Assembly: GCA_021851715.1 (NCBI GenBank)
Contig: JAJZCR010000036.1
Coordinates: 1 to 35,996, forward strand
DNA from: Planctomycetota bacterium
GTDB taxonomy: Bacteria; Planctomycetota; Phycisphaerae; WQYP01
DNA: 35,996 nt
Direction: 5' to 3'
How positions within the stretch are numbered: the first letter of the stretch is position 1; each line of letters starts with the position of its first letter. The position numbers and the translations under genes were made by a program. The notes beneath the pieces are model-generated. The model had not been told where the DNA came from. It made no database searches and saw only the letters and a list, made by a program, of their open reading frames with translations. Shown here one piece after another: positions 24,741 to 31,943 of this stretch.

Positions 24741-25588
24741 CGGCTCAGCACAATGACCGCGTGGCGGGTTTGCTGCATGTTCACACGCGGGCGAATATGC
24801 ACATCCCACCGCAGGTTGCCATGCCGCGACTGGGTTACGGCCGTAACCACGCCGATGACGGCACCGCTGACCTCCGGCGGCCAATCATGATCGTTGAGCA
24901 ACACCAGGTCGCCGCGCTGCGGGGGAATCGCCCCAAGATTCTGTTCCAGCATGCAACGCATGCGCCCGCGGCCTATTCCCTGCGCGAGGCATAATCCGGC
25001 GATCAGGGTCTGGCCGTCGCGTGTGGGCCGCACGATACTGGCGGTTACCGGGGCCATCCGCCGGGATGTCAACAGTCGAACCACGCTGGTGGCTGCTCCG
25101 GCCTGGATAATTCTTCCGACCACGGAAAGCTGCGCCATCACCACACATCCGCGCCGGATGCGTTTGTCATCGCTCCAGCCCTGATCCAAAATGCACGTAT
25201 CGCTGGAGTCGGAGGCAAAGCCATCAATATTGGCGGCCCGCAACTGCTGGCTGGAAATGCCGGGAAAACCGCGATGAATGAGCCGCGATTCGCGCAGCAG
25301 CCGCTCCAGCGTACTGTTGCGGGCCAGCAGCATGGCAATTTCGTTCTGGTAATGCTCCTGCATTTTGGTGTCGGCGGGATTGGCGGAGGAGGGAGGGTGG
25401 ATCACGCGGTTAAAGGCGATTTGTGCGCGGGTAAAGGTCCACGATGCCGGCGTGAGCACCCAGCGAATGGACTGGCCGGCAACCTGGCGAACCCAGTTCG
25501 CGGCACCAGGCCGATGCAAGCTCGTAATGATCGCAATGATCATAATAAAATTAAGCAGCCAGAACCAGCGCCGCATGGTCATCCGCAT
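24737..25588 (-). CDS. mreC: Rod-shape-determining protein MreC
   Basis: A 283-residue protein with one N-terminal membrane helix (about 8-24), a short helical segment containing the NEIAMLLARNSTLERLLRES coiled coil (about 83-102), and a C-terminal beta-rich MreC domain with WSDDKRIRRGCVV, VVGRIIQAG and GDLVLLN, the last matching the conserved double-barrel pattern. MreC is a periplasmic scaffold linking the MreB filament to cell-wall synthases. The ATG at 25588 follows GGAAGG. It is 263 bases downstream of mreB; mreD, a PBP2 gene and rodA are not in the window. Confidence 0.88.
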   Translation of the reverse strand: MRMTMRRWFWLLNFIMIIAIITSLHRPGAANWVRQVAGQSIRWVLTPASWTFTRAQIAFNRVIHPPSSANPADTKMQEHYQNEIAMLLARNSTLERLLRESRLIHRGFPGISSQQLRAANIDGFASDSSDTCILDQGWSDDKRIRRGCVVMAQLSVVGRIIQAGAATSVVRLLTSRRMAPVTASIVRPTRDGQTLIAGLCLAQGIGRGRMRCMLEQNLGAIPPQRGDLVLLNDHDWPPEVSGAVIGVVTAVTQSRHGNLRWDVHIRPRVNMQQTRHAVIVLSR

Positions 25589-25851
25589 TTTGGACCTTCC
25601 GTGAAAAAGCGGTGGCGGGCTGTGGCCTGTGCAAGGCCGGCCGGACTAAAAAATCCGCCATGTTTCAGCCGGTTTCGGTTGGGTTTTCGCTTGGCCTGGC
25701 CCCTGTCCAGCCGGGGCAAAATGAGCATCAGCCAAGCCAAAAAAAGCCGCGAATTCTCAGCCCGTTACCCATGCCGCCGCAGCACCCGCTGCGCCGGAAC
25801 CTGAATTCTCGCGATTGTGGCCCAATGGCCGGAGTTGGCAGCCGGCCACCG
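25589..25851. other. mreB-mreC intergenic region
   Basis: No gene is seen between the two mre genes. The mreB-proximal end carries a 7-bp inverted repeat described separately; the rest shows no motif. The spacing suggests the two genes may be transcribed separately or that mreC has its own promoter, but no good boxes were found. Confidence 0.4.
25826..25848 (-). terminator. Hairpin just after mreB
   Basis: TGGCCGG and CCGGCCA form a perfect 7-bp GC-rich stem with a 9-base loop, beginning 4 bases after the mreB stop. The following bases on the transcript strand are TTGGG, not a U-run, so it may be a weak terminator, an mRNA-stabilising structure, or a partial attenuator before mreC. Confidence 0.4.
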
Positions 25852-26904
25852 TTAGGCACCGTCGTCAATGGTTTCCATTGCATCTTTGGCTTGCTCCAGA
25901 TTTTCCAGGTAGACATTGGTGCCCCGGGCCACGCAGGTGAGCGGATCTTCGGCTACTTGAACCGGCAGGCCGGTAGCCTGATTGATCATTTTGTCTATTC
26001 CGCGCAGCAGGCTGCCGCCGCCGGCCAGCATAATGCCCGTTTCCACCAGGTCCGCCGCCAGTTCGGGCTCCGCCCGCTCCAGGGTGTGGGTGACGGCATC
26101 AATGATCTTGCCGACCGGCTCCTGCAGCGTTTCCCGGATTTCTTCGCTGGTGACAATGCACTTGCGGGGCAAACCGCTGATCATGTCGCGCCCGCGCACC
26201 TCCATGGTGCTTTCGGGGCTTATGGCACTGGCGGAGCCAATTTCAATCTTGATTTTTTCGGCGAACTGTTCGCCGATCATCAGGTTGTAGGTTTTTTTCA
26301 TATGACTGATGATGGCTTCATCAAAATTATCGCCGGCCGTGCGGATGGATTCCGATACCGCGATGTCGCCCAGGCTGATGATCGCCACTTCCGTGGTTCC
26401 CCCGCCCACATCCACAATCATGCTGCCGCGCGGATCTAAAATCGGCAATCCCGCACCGATGGCGGAGGCCAGCGGTTCCTTCACCAGGTATACCTTGCGG
26501 GCATGCGCCTGCAGGGCCGATTGTACAACGGCCTGTTTTTCCACTGCCGTAATCCCGCTGGGGATGGCAATAACCACCCGCGGCTTGATCAGCCACCGGC
26601 GGCCGTGTACCCGGCGGATAAAGTACGTGAGCATGGCCTCGGTGATTTCAAAATCGCTGATGACACCGTCTTTGAGCGGGCGGATCGCGGTCATGTTGCC
26701 CGGCGTTTTACCCAGCATCTCCTTGGCTTTCAGGCCAACGGCAGTGCCGCCCAGCAGCACCTCGCTGGTGCCCTTGCGCACCGCGACGACGGAAGGTTCA
26801 TTGAGAACAATGCCCTGGCCGCGCACGCACACCAAGGTGTTGCACGTACCAAGGTCAATGCCCATATCGAGCGAGAACCAACCTAAAAAGGAATCAAAAA
26901 ACAA
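25852..26904 (-). CDS. mreB: Rod-shape-determining protein MreB
   Basis: A 350-residue actin-like ATPase. The phosphate-1 motif is GIDLGTCNTL (15-24), the region GIVLNEPSVVAV follows, phosphate-2 is IVDVGGGTTEVA, and the adenosine motif is GIMLAGGGSLLRGI. MreB forms membrane-bound filaments that guide side-wall synthesis. Length and residues are normal. The start is TTG at 26904, supported by GGAG about 9 bases upstream and by the amphipathic start MFFDSFLGWFS, like other MreB N-termini. Confidence 0.96.
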   Translation of the reverse strand: MFFDSFLGWFSLDMGIDLGTCNTLVCVRGQGIVLNEPSVVAVRKGTSEVLLGGTAVGLKAKEMLGKTPGNMTAIRPLKDGVISDFEITEAMLTYFIRRVHGRRWLIKPRVVIAIPSGITAVEKQAVVQSALQAHARKVYLVKEPLASAIGAGLPILDPRGSMIVDVGGGTTEVAIISLGDIAVSESIRTAGDNFDEAIISHMKKTYNLMIGEQFAEKIKIEIGSASAISPESTMEVRGRDMISGLPRKCIVTSEEIRETLQEPVGKIIDAVTHTLERAEPELAADLVETGIMLAGGGSLLRGIDKMINQATGLPVQVAEDPLTCVARGTNVYLENLEQAKDAMETIDDGA

Positions 26905-27374
26905 ACGTCAATCGCTCCGAACAACCATTGGCGGACAATCCGTCTTAAAACTCCGCCAAACCCGCCACACCCTGTCCTGTGGATATGGCCAGTCCGACGC
27001 CGCCACTTCCGTTATTATCGGAATTTGGAGGCGTTGGCCACCAGCCCTCTCTGAATCTTTCCTACGGCAGTCTACCAGAACGGTAAAATTTTACAAATTA
27101 GTTCTTGAATATGAAATTCGACATGGACGTAGCGAACGCCCGTATCAGCACCACCCCATTCCACCCACCCATACACCTGCACCGATGCCAACGGCAAATG
27201 CAGTGCCGGGTATGCCTGAGCCACAATTAAAAAATTATCCCGGCAGTCTGGGCGATCCGACGGGCAAACATGCTGTACCAAAGATCTCTAACCAAACGGA
27301 ATCGCCGACAGGCGGGTGTTGCTCAACCGTTGGGCGTTGCCACGAAACTTGAAACCCGGCCCCGCCCCAAAATT
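26905..27374. other. Gene-free stretch upstream of mreB
   Basis: No convincing gene. It holds the probable mreB promoter at 27069-27096 and a 12-bp palindrome GTAAAATTTTAC (27083-27094) that stands out as AT-rich in GC-rich DNA. The remainder, towards 27374, shows no recognisable motif and may include the 3' end of the microprotein transcript. Confidence 0.5.
27069..27096 (-). promoter_or_regulatory. Probable mreB promoter with palindrome in the spacer
   Basis: On the minus strand TTGTAA (27091-27096), a 16-base spacer and TAGACT (27069-27074); each box matches consensus at four of six bases. The palindrome GTAAAATTTTAC overlaps the -35 and spacer and could be an operator. The leader would be about 157 bases. 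Confidence 0.35.
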
Positions 27375-27515
27375 TTAGCCCACCAAGGCCTTGTATTGTA
27401 GAAACACGTACACCAGTGCGGCCAGCGTAGCCCCCATGGATATAAATGCCAACGCTGTATACACGTTGGGCTGCGGCTTGACGGTAATGCGTGCTGGTCC
27501 ATCGATTCGCGACAT
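27375..27515 (-). CDS. 46-residue membrane microprotein
   Basis: A complete small gene: ATG at 27515, TAA at 27375, with GGAGAA 5 bases upstream of the start. The protein opens MSRIDGPARITVKPQPNVYT and then has one membrane helix (about 19-40). A conserved-looking polar head followed by a single transmembrane segment suggests a real membrane microprotein. It follows the coiled-coil protein by 61 bases in the same direction, so they are probably co-transcribed. No function is known. Confidence 0.72.
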   Translation of the reverse strand: MSRIDGPARITVKPQPNVYTALAFISMGATLAALVYVFLQYKALVG

Positions 27516-27576
27516 ATTGTTCTCCAAAAGCCAGAGACCGGAGCTTGTAACCGGACTGTTCGCCTGTCCAGGCTTC

Positions 27577-28446
27577 TTAGATGCCCGGACCGCTCATCAC
27601 CAGATCATTGACCATGACCTTGGCACTGGGACTGGCCAACGTTACCACGCCCACGCAGGTCGTGGGGTCTACACTGCGAACGACCACGTCGGCGACATAT
27701 TGGCCGCTCTTATAAACAGTCAGGCGTGTGCCCTTAGACACCCCGTCACGTGCACCCAGGTTCACACTCACATAAACCCGGTTGTTGTAGGACGTCACTT
27801 GCTGAATTTTGCCGTTTACCGCCACCGCCGTCGGTACGCCGATAACCGCATTGACAGCATTCGGTGCAGAGGCCACCTGATGCTGCAGGGCCGCGGCCCG
27901 GGCCAGGCGGGTGTTCAGGGCCACAATGCTTTCCTGGAGAGTTTGAATCTGCTTCTGGGCTTCGTTGCGTTCGTTGGTAAGCTGGGTGTTGTGCCGATTG
28001 AGCTGGGCGTTTTCATTGATGTAACGCAGCACCACCGGGCGCAGCTTGGTGAGTTCCTTGTTGTCCGCGGCAAGCTGATCCTGTTGCGAGCGGTTGGCCG
28101 CGGAAAGCAGACTGGTGCTGTTGACCAGGCTCTGTTTATTGGCCTTAAGCTGGGCAACTTCGCTTTGCGCACTGGAGAGCTTTCCCTGCAGGTTCAAAAT
28201 TTTGTCATTGAGATTGCCCAGCGTATTAATGTTGGTGCGGGCGGCCTGGGCCAATTGCGCACTGAGCCGGCTGACCGTCGCCCGCGTATTAAGCAAAGCC
28301 GCCTGCGACGCAATCATCGCATTCTGATCGGTTAATACCTGCTTTTTATAGTTTTGCTGTCCATGTGCAAATAGCACGACCAGCACCGCAAGGACCAGGG
28401 CAAACACCAGTTGCAGCAGCACAAAGATTTTGGTCAGGATACTCAA
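27577..28446 (-). CDS. Membrane-anchored coiled-coil protein with MreC-like layout
   Basis: A 289-residue protein: one N-terminal membrane helix (about 7-27), a long coiled coil (about 33-185, rich in Gln, Asn, Leu and Ala) and a C-terminal beta domain (about 210-289) with VYVSVNLGARDGVSKGTRL and VNDLVMSGPG. The order helix, coiled coil, beta barrel recalls MreC, and the C-terminal repeat pattern (GxxDGVxxGxxL, then a strand, then VxDxV) is seen in envelope proteins. The true mreC lies nearby, so this is a distinct protein. Start TTG at 28446 follows CGGAGG with 8 bases of spacing. Function unknown; an envelope scaffold is inferred. Confidence 0.75.
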   Translation of the reverse strand: MSILTKIFVLLQLVFALVLAVLVVLFAHGQQNYKKQVLTDQNAMIASQAALLNTRATVSRLSAQLAQAARTNINTLGNLNDKILNLQGKLSSAQSEVAQLKANKQSLVNSTSLLSAANRSQQDQLAADNKELTKLRPVVLRYINENAQLNRHNTQLTNERNEAQKQIQTLQESIVALNTRLARAAALQHQVASAPNAVNAVIGVPTAVAVNGKIQQVTSYNNRVYVSVNLGARDGVSKGTRLTVYKSGQYVADVVVRSVDPTTCVGVVTLASPSAKVMVNDLVMSGPGI

Positions 28447-28886
28447 GGTACGCCTCCGGTTGGTAAATAAAAGGAACCGTTACAACACTCACAACAAGTT
28501 AGCAACCCAAGCCGCGAAATTCAGTCGGCCGTTCGTCGCATCCGCATCCTGCAAATGCCTATTTTAATTTCTATTCGCGGGAAGCTCAACTTCCGCATGA
28601 AGTTTATTTCCAGCCACGTTCTTTGGTTTGCGGCCAGGCTTCCGCCACATGCCCCCACCCGCCCTTATGATCAGCAAAGTTTAATCGCCGGCGAAATCCT
28701 GTCAAGGGCAAAATTCCCGCAAGGCACCCCCCTCGCCATCGGCCGCTGGCCTGGACCGGGGGACGCTCCTTTACGGCCGGTGCGCAATAGCATACATTAA
28801 CAGCCGGTGCACGCGCTTAAACGGCCTGGGAAAAGGGTCAAACTTAAGGGTATTTTAAGCGTCCGGCAGGTTTTTGGAGCGGCACA
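28447..28886. other. Gene-free divergent region between the coiled-coil gene and oxidoreductase (2)
   Basis: No gene is supported; the open frame at 28555-28800 lacks a ribosome site and motifs. The region holds the coiled-coil gene promoter (28561-28589). Near the plus-strand gene is CTTAAGGGTATTTTAAG (about 28843-28860), two 5-base arms around 7 bases, a weak operator candidate. No good plus-strand promoter was found by eye. Confidence 0.4.
28561..28589 (-). promoter_or_regulatory. Promoter of the coiled-coil/microprotein operon
   Basis: On the minus strand TTGAGC (28584-28589), a 17-base spacer and TAAAAT (28561-28566). Around the -35, GCGGGAAG and CTTCCGC (28577-28596) form an inverted repeat with one extra base, a candidate operator. 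The leader to the TTG start would be about 108 bases. Confidence 0.5.
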
Positions 28887-30056
28887 ATGACTGACACAGG
28901 CCTTAACCCTCGCGTTTCTTCGCCCATTCGCATGGGGCAAATCGGGCTGGGCGGGGGCATCGCCCCCATGCACCTGACGGAAATGGAAAAAAATCCGAAT
29001 TTTCAGGTCGCTGCGGCCTGCGACATCAGGCTCGATGATCCCAACGTGGCCAAACAGGCGGCCCGCGTTACCGCCGCCGGCGGGAAAATTTACCCCGATT
29101 ACCAGACTCTTCTCCAGGATCCAGCGGTGGAGGCGGTGTGCATCGCCGTACCCCACTTTCTGCACCGGCAGGTGACCGTGGCCGCCTTTAAGGCCGGAAA
29201 ACACGTGCTGTGTGAAAAACCGATGGCGACCCATCCGGACGAATGCCGCATGATGCTTGAAGCACAAAAGGCTTCGGGCCGGGTCGGGGCGGTGCAGATG
29301 CAACATGTGGGGCGCAGTTCCATGCTGGAGCTGCGCAAGGCGATTCACGGCGGAGCCATTGGTAAAATCCGCGAGATTTTTCTTTCCAGCCTCTGGTGGC
29401 GCGAAGAATCTTACTATAACCGGGCGGCCTGGGCCGGCAAAAAAATGATGGAGGGCCAATGGAATCTCGATGGTGTGATGTTCAACCAGGCGGTACACTT
29501 TATCAATCAGGCTCTCATTCTGGCATCGCCGGGGGATTTACCTGCCGTGGCCCACGCTGAAAATATCCGCACCGCTTTGTACCGCTTCCATGATTCTCCG
29601 GCGCTGGAAATGGAAGACACCGCCATCACCCAGGCGACACTGACGACGCCCGATCGCCCGCGCCTGACCATGGTGGCCACGACCTGCTCCCGGCAGGAGC
29701 GGCACATGATTGAGATTCTTGGTGATGCCGGCCGGGCCATCTGGAACGGCATGGGTTACTTGCTCAGCCATGGCCAGCCGTCCACCGAATTTCACGATGA
29801 CGCCCGCGACTTTGAAGGCAACATGCGAACCTTTAACAGTTTTGCCCTGGCCATTCGCACCGGATCCACGCCCATCACCGATTTTTCCCAGATTATCAAG
29901 ACCACGGATTTTATATTCTCCTGTTACCAGGCGGCGGCCTGGAACATTAAAAAGGCACCGTGGGCCGCGACCGAAAACCTCACGGCGGTTTTCGGCCAGA
30001 TCGCCCGGCAACGCGCGTTGCCGACGGAATTGAACCCACGACCGCAGTGGGCCTGA
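28887..30056 (+). CDS. Gfo/Idh/MocA-family oxidoreductase (2)
   Basis: A 389-residue NAD(P)-dependent oxidoreductase. The cofactor loop is QIGLGGGIAPMH (18-29), unusual in lacking the third Gly of the GxGxxG pattern at its normal place, followed by the catalytic-lysine motif CEKPM (E110, K111). The C-terminal domain contains FNQAVHFINQAL, where the usual catalytic His is expected. The two oxidoreductases in this window are only distantly alike, so they are not a recent duplication. The ATG at 28887 follows GGAG by 7 bases. It lies 17 bases before a secreted repeat protein. The substrate is unknown; a sugar or inositol is likely from the family. Confidence 0.9.
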   Translation: MTDTGLNPRVSSPIRMGQIGLGGGIAPMHLTEMEKNPNFQVAAACDIRLDDPNVAKQAARVTAAGGKIYPDYQTLLQDPAVEAVCIAVPHFLHRQVTVAAFKAGKHVLCEKPMATHPDECRMMLEAQKASGRVGAVQMQHVGRSSMLELRKAIHGGAIGKIREIFLSSLWWREESYYNRAAWAGKKMMEGQWNLDGVMFNQAVHFINQALILASPGDLPAVAHAENIRTALYRFHDSPALEMEDTAITQATLTTPDRPRLTMVATTCSRQERHMIEILGDAGRAIWNGMGYLLSHGQPSTEFHDDARDFEGNMRTFNSFALAIRTGSTPITDFSQIIKTTDFIFSCYQAAAWNIKKAPWAATENLTAVFGQIARQRALPTELNPRPQWA

Positions 30057-30073
30057 CCGCAGGGAAATGCCCG

Positions 30074-31261
30074 ATGAAAACAAAATTGCCCGGTTTGATC
30101 TTGTTGCTGACCGCGGCGGTGTGCCTGGCGTGGCCGCAATCCGGCCAGACCCAGACCCGCCCCCATTCCACCGGCCTGACCGCCGCGGCGATGCGGCAGT
30201 TTCAACAGGGGTTAAGCAAGCTCGCTCAGCCGCAGTATGCCATCCGCCAGGCGGGCAGTGCCGAACTGCAACAGGCGCTGGCCAGTCTGACCGCCCGCAT
30301 GATTCGTGAGGGCGGTCCGGAGCGCCAGGCCCGCATAGCACATTTGCTGCGCTGTCAGGGTGATCTGACACGGTGGGCCAGGGCTTTGTTGCGTTTGCCT
30401 CTCCAGCGACGCATGGAAATGTTGCGCTGGGGCATGGCACCGAAACTGCTGCCGTTGGTGGCGGGTGCATTTTCCCACCACCAGCAGCGCCGGGCCAACG
30501 TGGCCCATCCGCTGGCCAAGGTTCCGGGCCGCAACGCCGATTGGCTGCTGAATCGTCTGCTCCAGGATCCGCATCGCCTGGTTTACCTGACCACCATGGA
30601 TGCCCTGTGGAATCGGCACCCCACGCCGACCCTGGTAAAAACTGTATTGAACCGGGCGGTAATCCTGGGAACGCCCTTTAATTTTCAGCAAAATGTGCGG
30701 CACGTGGCCGTTTTTCGCGGGCTGCGAATTCCCATTATTACCTATAACAATAACTATTGGACACGGGTGCAGGATGGCGTATACGCGACCCAACTGCTCC
30801 AGCATTGGAAACCCGCGGATCTTTCCGCTCTGCTGGTCCACGTACTGATGCAAATGTGCCGCCAGTCACCGGGGCTGAACATTTTCAACACGCCGTATAC
30901 GGCGACGGCCAAAGGTTTTTCCCACTTGCTGATGCTGGCCAAGCCCGCCCAGGTGGAACCGTACCTGCTTTATCTGATTCACCAGCCCATGAGCCAGAAT
31001 TTCATGCTTAATTTCAATAACCGGCCGATACATTTTTCCAATCGCACCCTGCCGCTGTACCTGCTGATAAAATTCGCCGGGCAAAATCCCGCTGTCTATA
31101 AGCTTTATCACACGCCGATGTACGGCGGTGCCTGGGCCGTTGACAATGTGCCGCAGGAAAACGCGGCGATAAAGAAAATCACGGCCTGGTATGCCAAGCG
31201 CAAGATCACGGCCTGCACGCCGGCCCAACTTCATAAGCCCGCCGGACCGCCGGGAAAATAA
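30074..31261 (+). CDS. Secreted helical-repeat (HEAT-like) protein, unknown function
   Basis: About 395 residues with a signal peptide (hydrophobic 7-19, cleavage before about residue 28). The mature part is almost all helical, opening with LAQPQYAIRQAGSAELQQAL, which resembles the first helix pair of HEAT-like repeats common in planctomycete secreted proteins. No enzymatic motif or cysteine pair is evident. The ATG at 30074 follows AGGGAA; a longer form beginning inside the upstream gene is not credible. It follows oxidoreductase (2) closely and is probably co-transcribed, though a functional link is not obvious. Confidence 0.68.
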   Translation: MKTKLPGLILLLTAAVCLAWPQSGQTQTRPHSTGLTAAAMRQFQQGLSKLAQPQYAIRQAGSAELQQALASLTARMIREGGPERQARIAHLLRCQGDLTRWARALLRLPLQRRMEMLRWGMAPKLLPLVAGAFSHHQQRRANVAHPLAKVPGRNADWLLNRLLQDPHRLVYLTTMDALWNRHPTPTLVKTVLNRAVILGTPFNFQQNVRHVAVFRGLRIPIITYNNNYWTRVQDGVYATQLLQHWKPADLSALLVHVLMQMCRQSPGLNIFNTPYTATAKGFSHLLMLAKPAQVEPYLLYLIHQPMSQNFMLNFNNRPIHFSNRTLPLYLLIKFAGQNPAVYKLYHTPMYGGAWAVDNVPQENAAIKKITAWYAKRKITACTPAQLHKPAGPPGK

Positions 31262-31305
31262 TAAAGCTCTACCTGGCACGGTCCTTCAGGTTTGCCCGGG
31301 GAAAA

Positions 31306-31686
31306 TTACTTGATCGCGATTTTGGTGTATTTGCCGTGCTGATCAACCAGGATTTCCGATGGAATGATGGCGTTGGTCTTGGGATTGGCGGCTCCCATGA
31401 CGCGGGCTTTCAGGCCGATGTAATGGGCCAGCAGCCTGGAGTTGACCACCAGGGTCCAGACATGACCTTTCACCAGAATGCCCGCCGGCAGACCCTTCAT
31501 CATGCAGGCCATTCCGCAGGTCTTGCCATGAGCCCGGCTCATCAGGCCATGGGTGGAATAGCAGTTCATGTCCAGCAGGACGCCCTTGACATTGACCTTC
31601 TTGATGGAGGCGGCAAATGACGTACCCGCCAGCATGCACAACACGGCCAGCGCCGCAACCGCGGCAACAATGGATCGCTTCATCAT
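31306..31686 (-). CDS. Small secreted protein with a conserved Cys motif
   Basis: About 125-126 residues. A signal peptide (hydrophobic 5-19, cleavage near AGTSFA) is followed by a small beta domain with LDMNCYSTHG (Cys about 41) and KTCGMACMMKGLPAGIL (Cys about 56 and 60). This Cys, Cys-x3-Cys and G-L-P-x-G-x-L pattern recurs in small exported bacterial proteins I recall as uncharacterised, and could bind metal or form a disulfide. Two adjacent ATGs (31686 and 31683) follow AGGAG; the second has better spacing. The leader contains a long hairpin. Function unknown. Confidence 0.78.
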   Translation of the reverse strand: MMKRSIVAAVAALAVLCMLAGTSFAASIKKVNVKGVLLDMNCYSTHGLMSRAHGKTCGMACMMKGLPAGILVKGHVWTLVVNSRLLAHYIGLKARVMGAANPKTNAIIPSEILVDQHGKYTKIAIK

Positions 31687-31713
31687 ATTTCTCCTGACTT
31701 TGAAGCCGACTTT

Positions 31714-31757
31714 CGATGGCATTCATCCACGCAACGCACATGGGCGAATGGCCATCG
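31714..31757 (-). ncRNA. Hairpin in the leader of the Cys-motif protein
   Basis: CGATGGCATTC (31714-31724) and GAATGGCCATCG (31746-31757) pair over 11 positions with one bulged base and a 21-base loop. It lies between the predicted transcription start (near 31764) and the ribosome site, so it would be in the 5' untranslated RNA. It could be a cis-acting regulatory structure. Confidence 0.45.
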
Positions 31758-31770
31758 AGCACCGAGTACT

Positions 31771-31779
31771 ATTTTAGCA
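31771..31779 (-). promoter_or_regulatory. Extended -10 promoter of the Cys-motif gene
   Basis: On the minus strand TGCTAAAAT matches an extended -10 (TGnTAAAAT). No good -35 is seen 17 bases upstream, as expected for this promoter class. It would start RNA near 31764, about 80 bases before the gene. Confidence 0.45.
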
Positions 31780-31943
31780 TAATCTGCCACCCTCGTAGTT
31801 GGTTGTTTCTCCCCATCCGCGGCGATTGCCAAACCCCCACCTGCCGGGCAATTTTTGCCAGTCAGCCGATCAAGAACATCTTATGTGTATATAATTCTGC
31901 CTTGAGTAATCGGCGGATCGTGCGGTAGGTTGGCACTGGAATT

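Noticed and set aside
26309..27352. 347-codon plus-strand frame running from within mreB into the upstream region
   Set aside because: Most of it is antisense to mreB, and its tail is composition-driven sequence with no domain.
31890..31895. Plus-strand TATAAT after the mutS stop
   Set aside because: No -35 at a workable distance and no plus-strand gene downstream; probably chance in a locally AT-rich patch.
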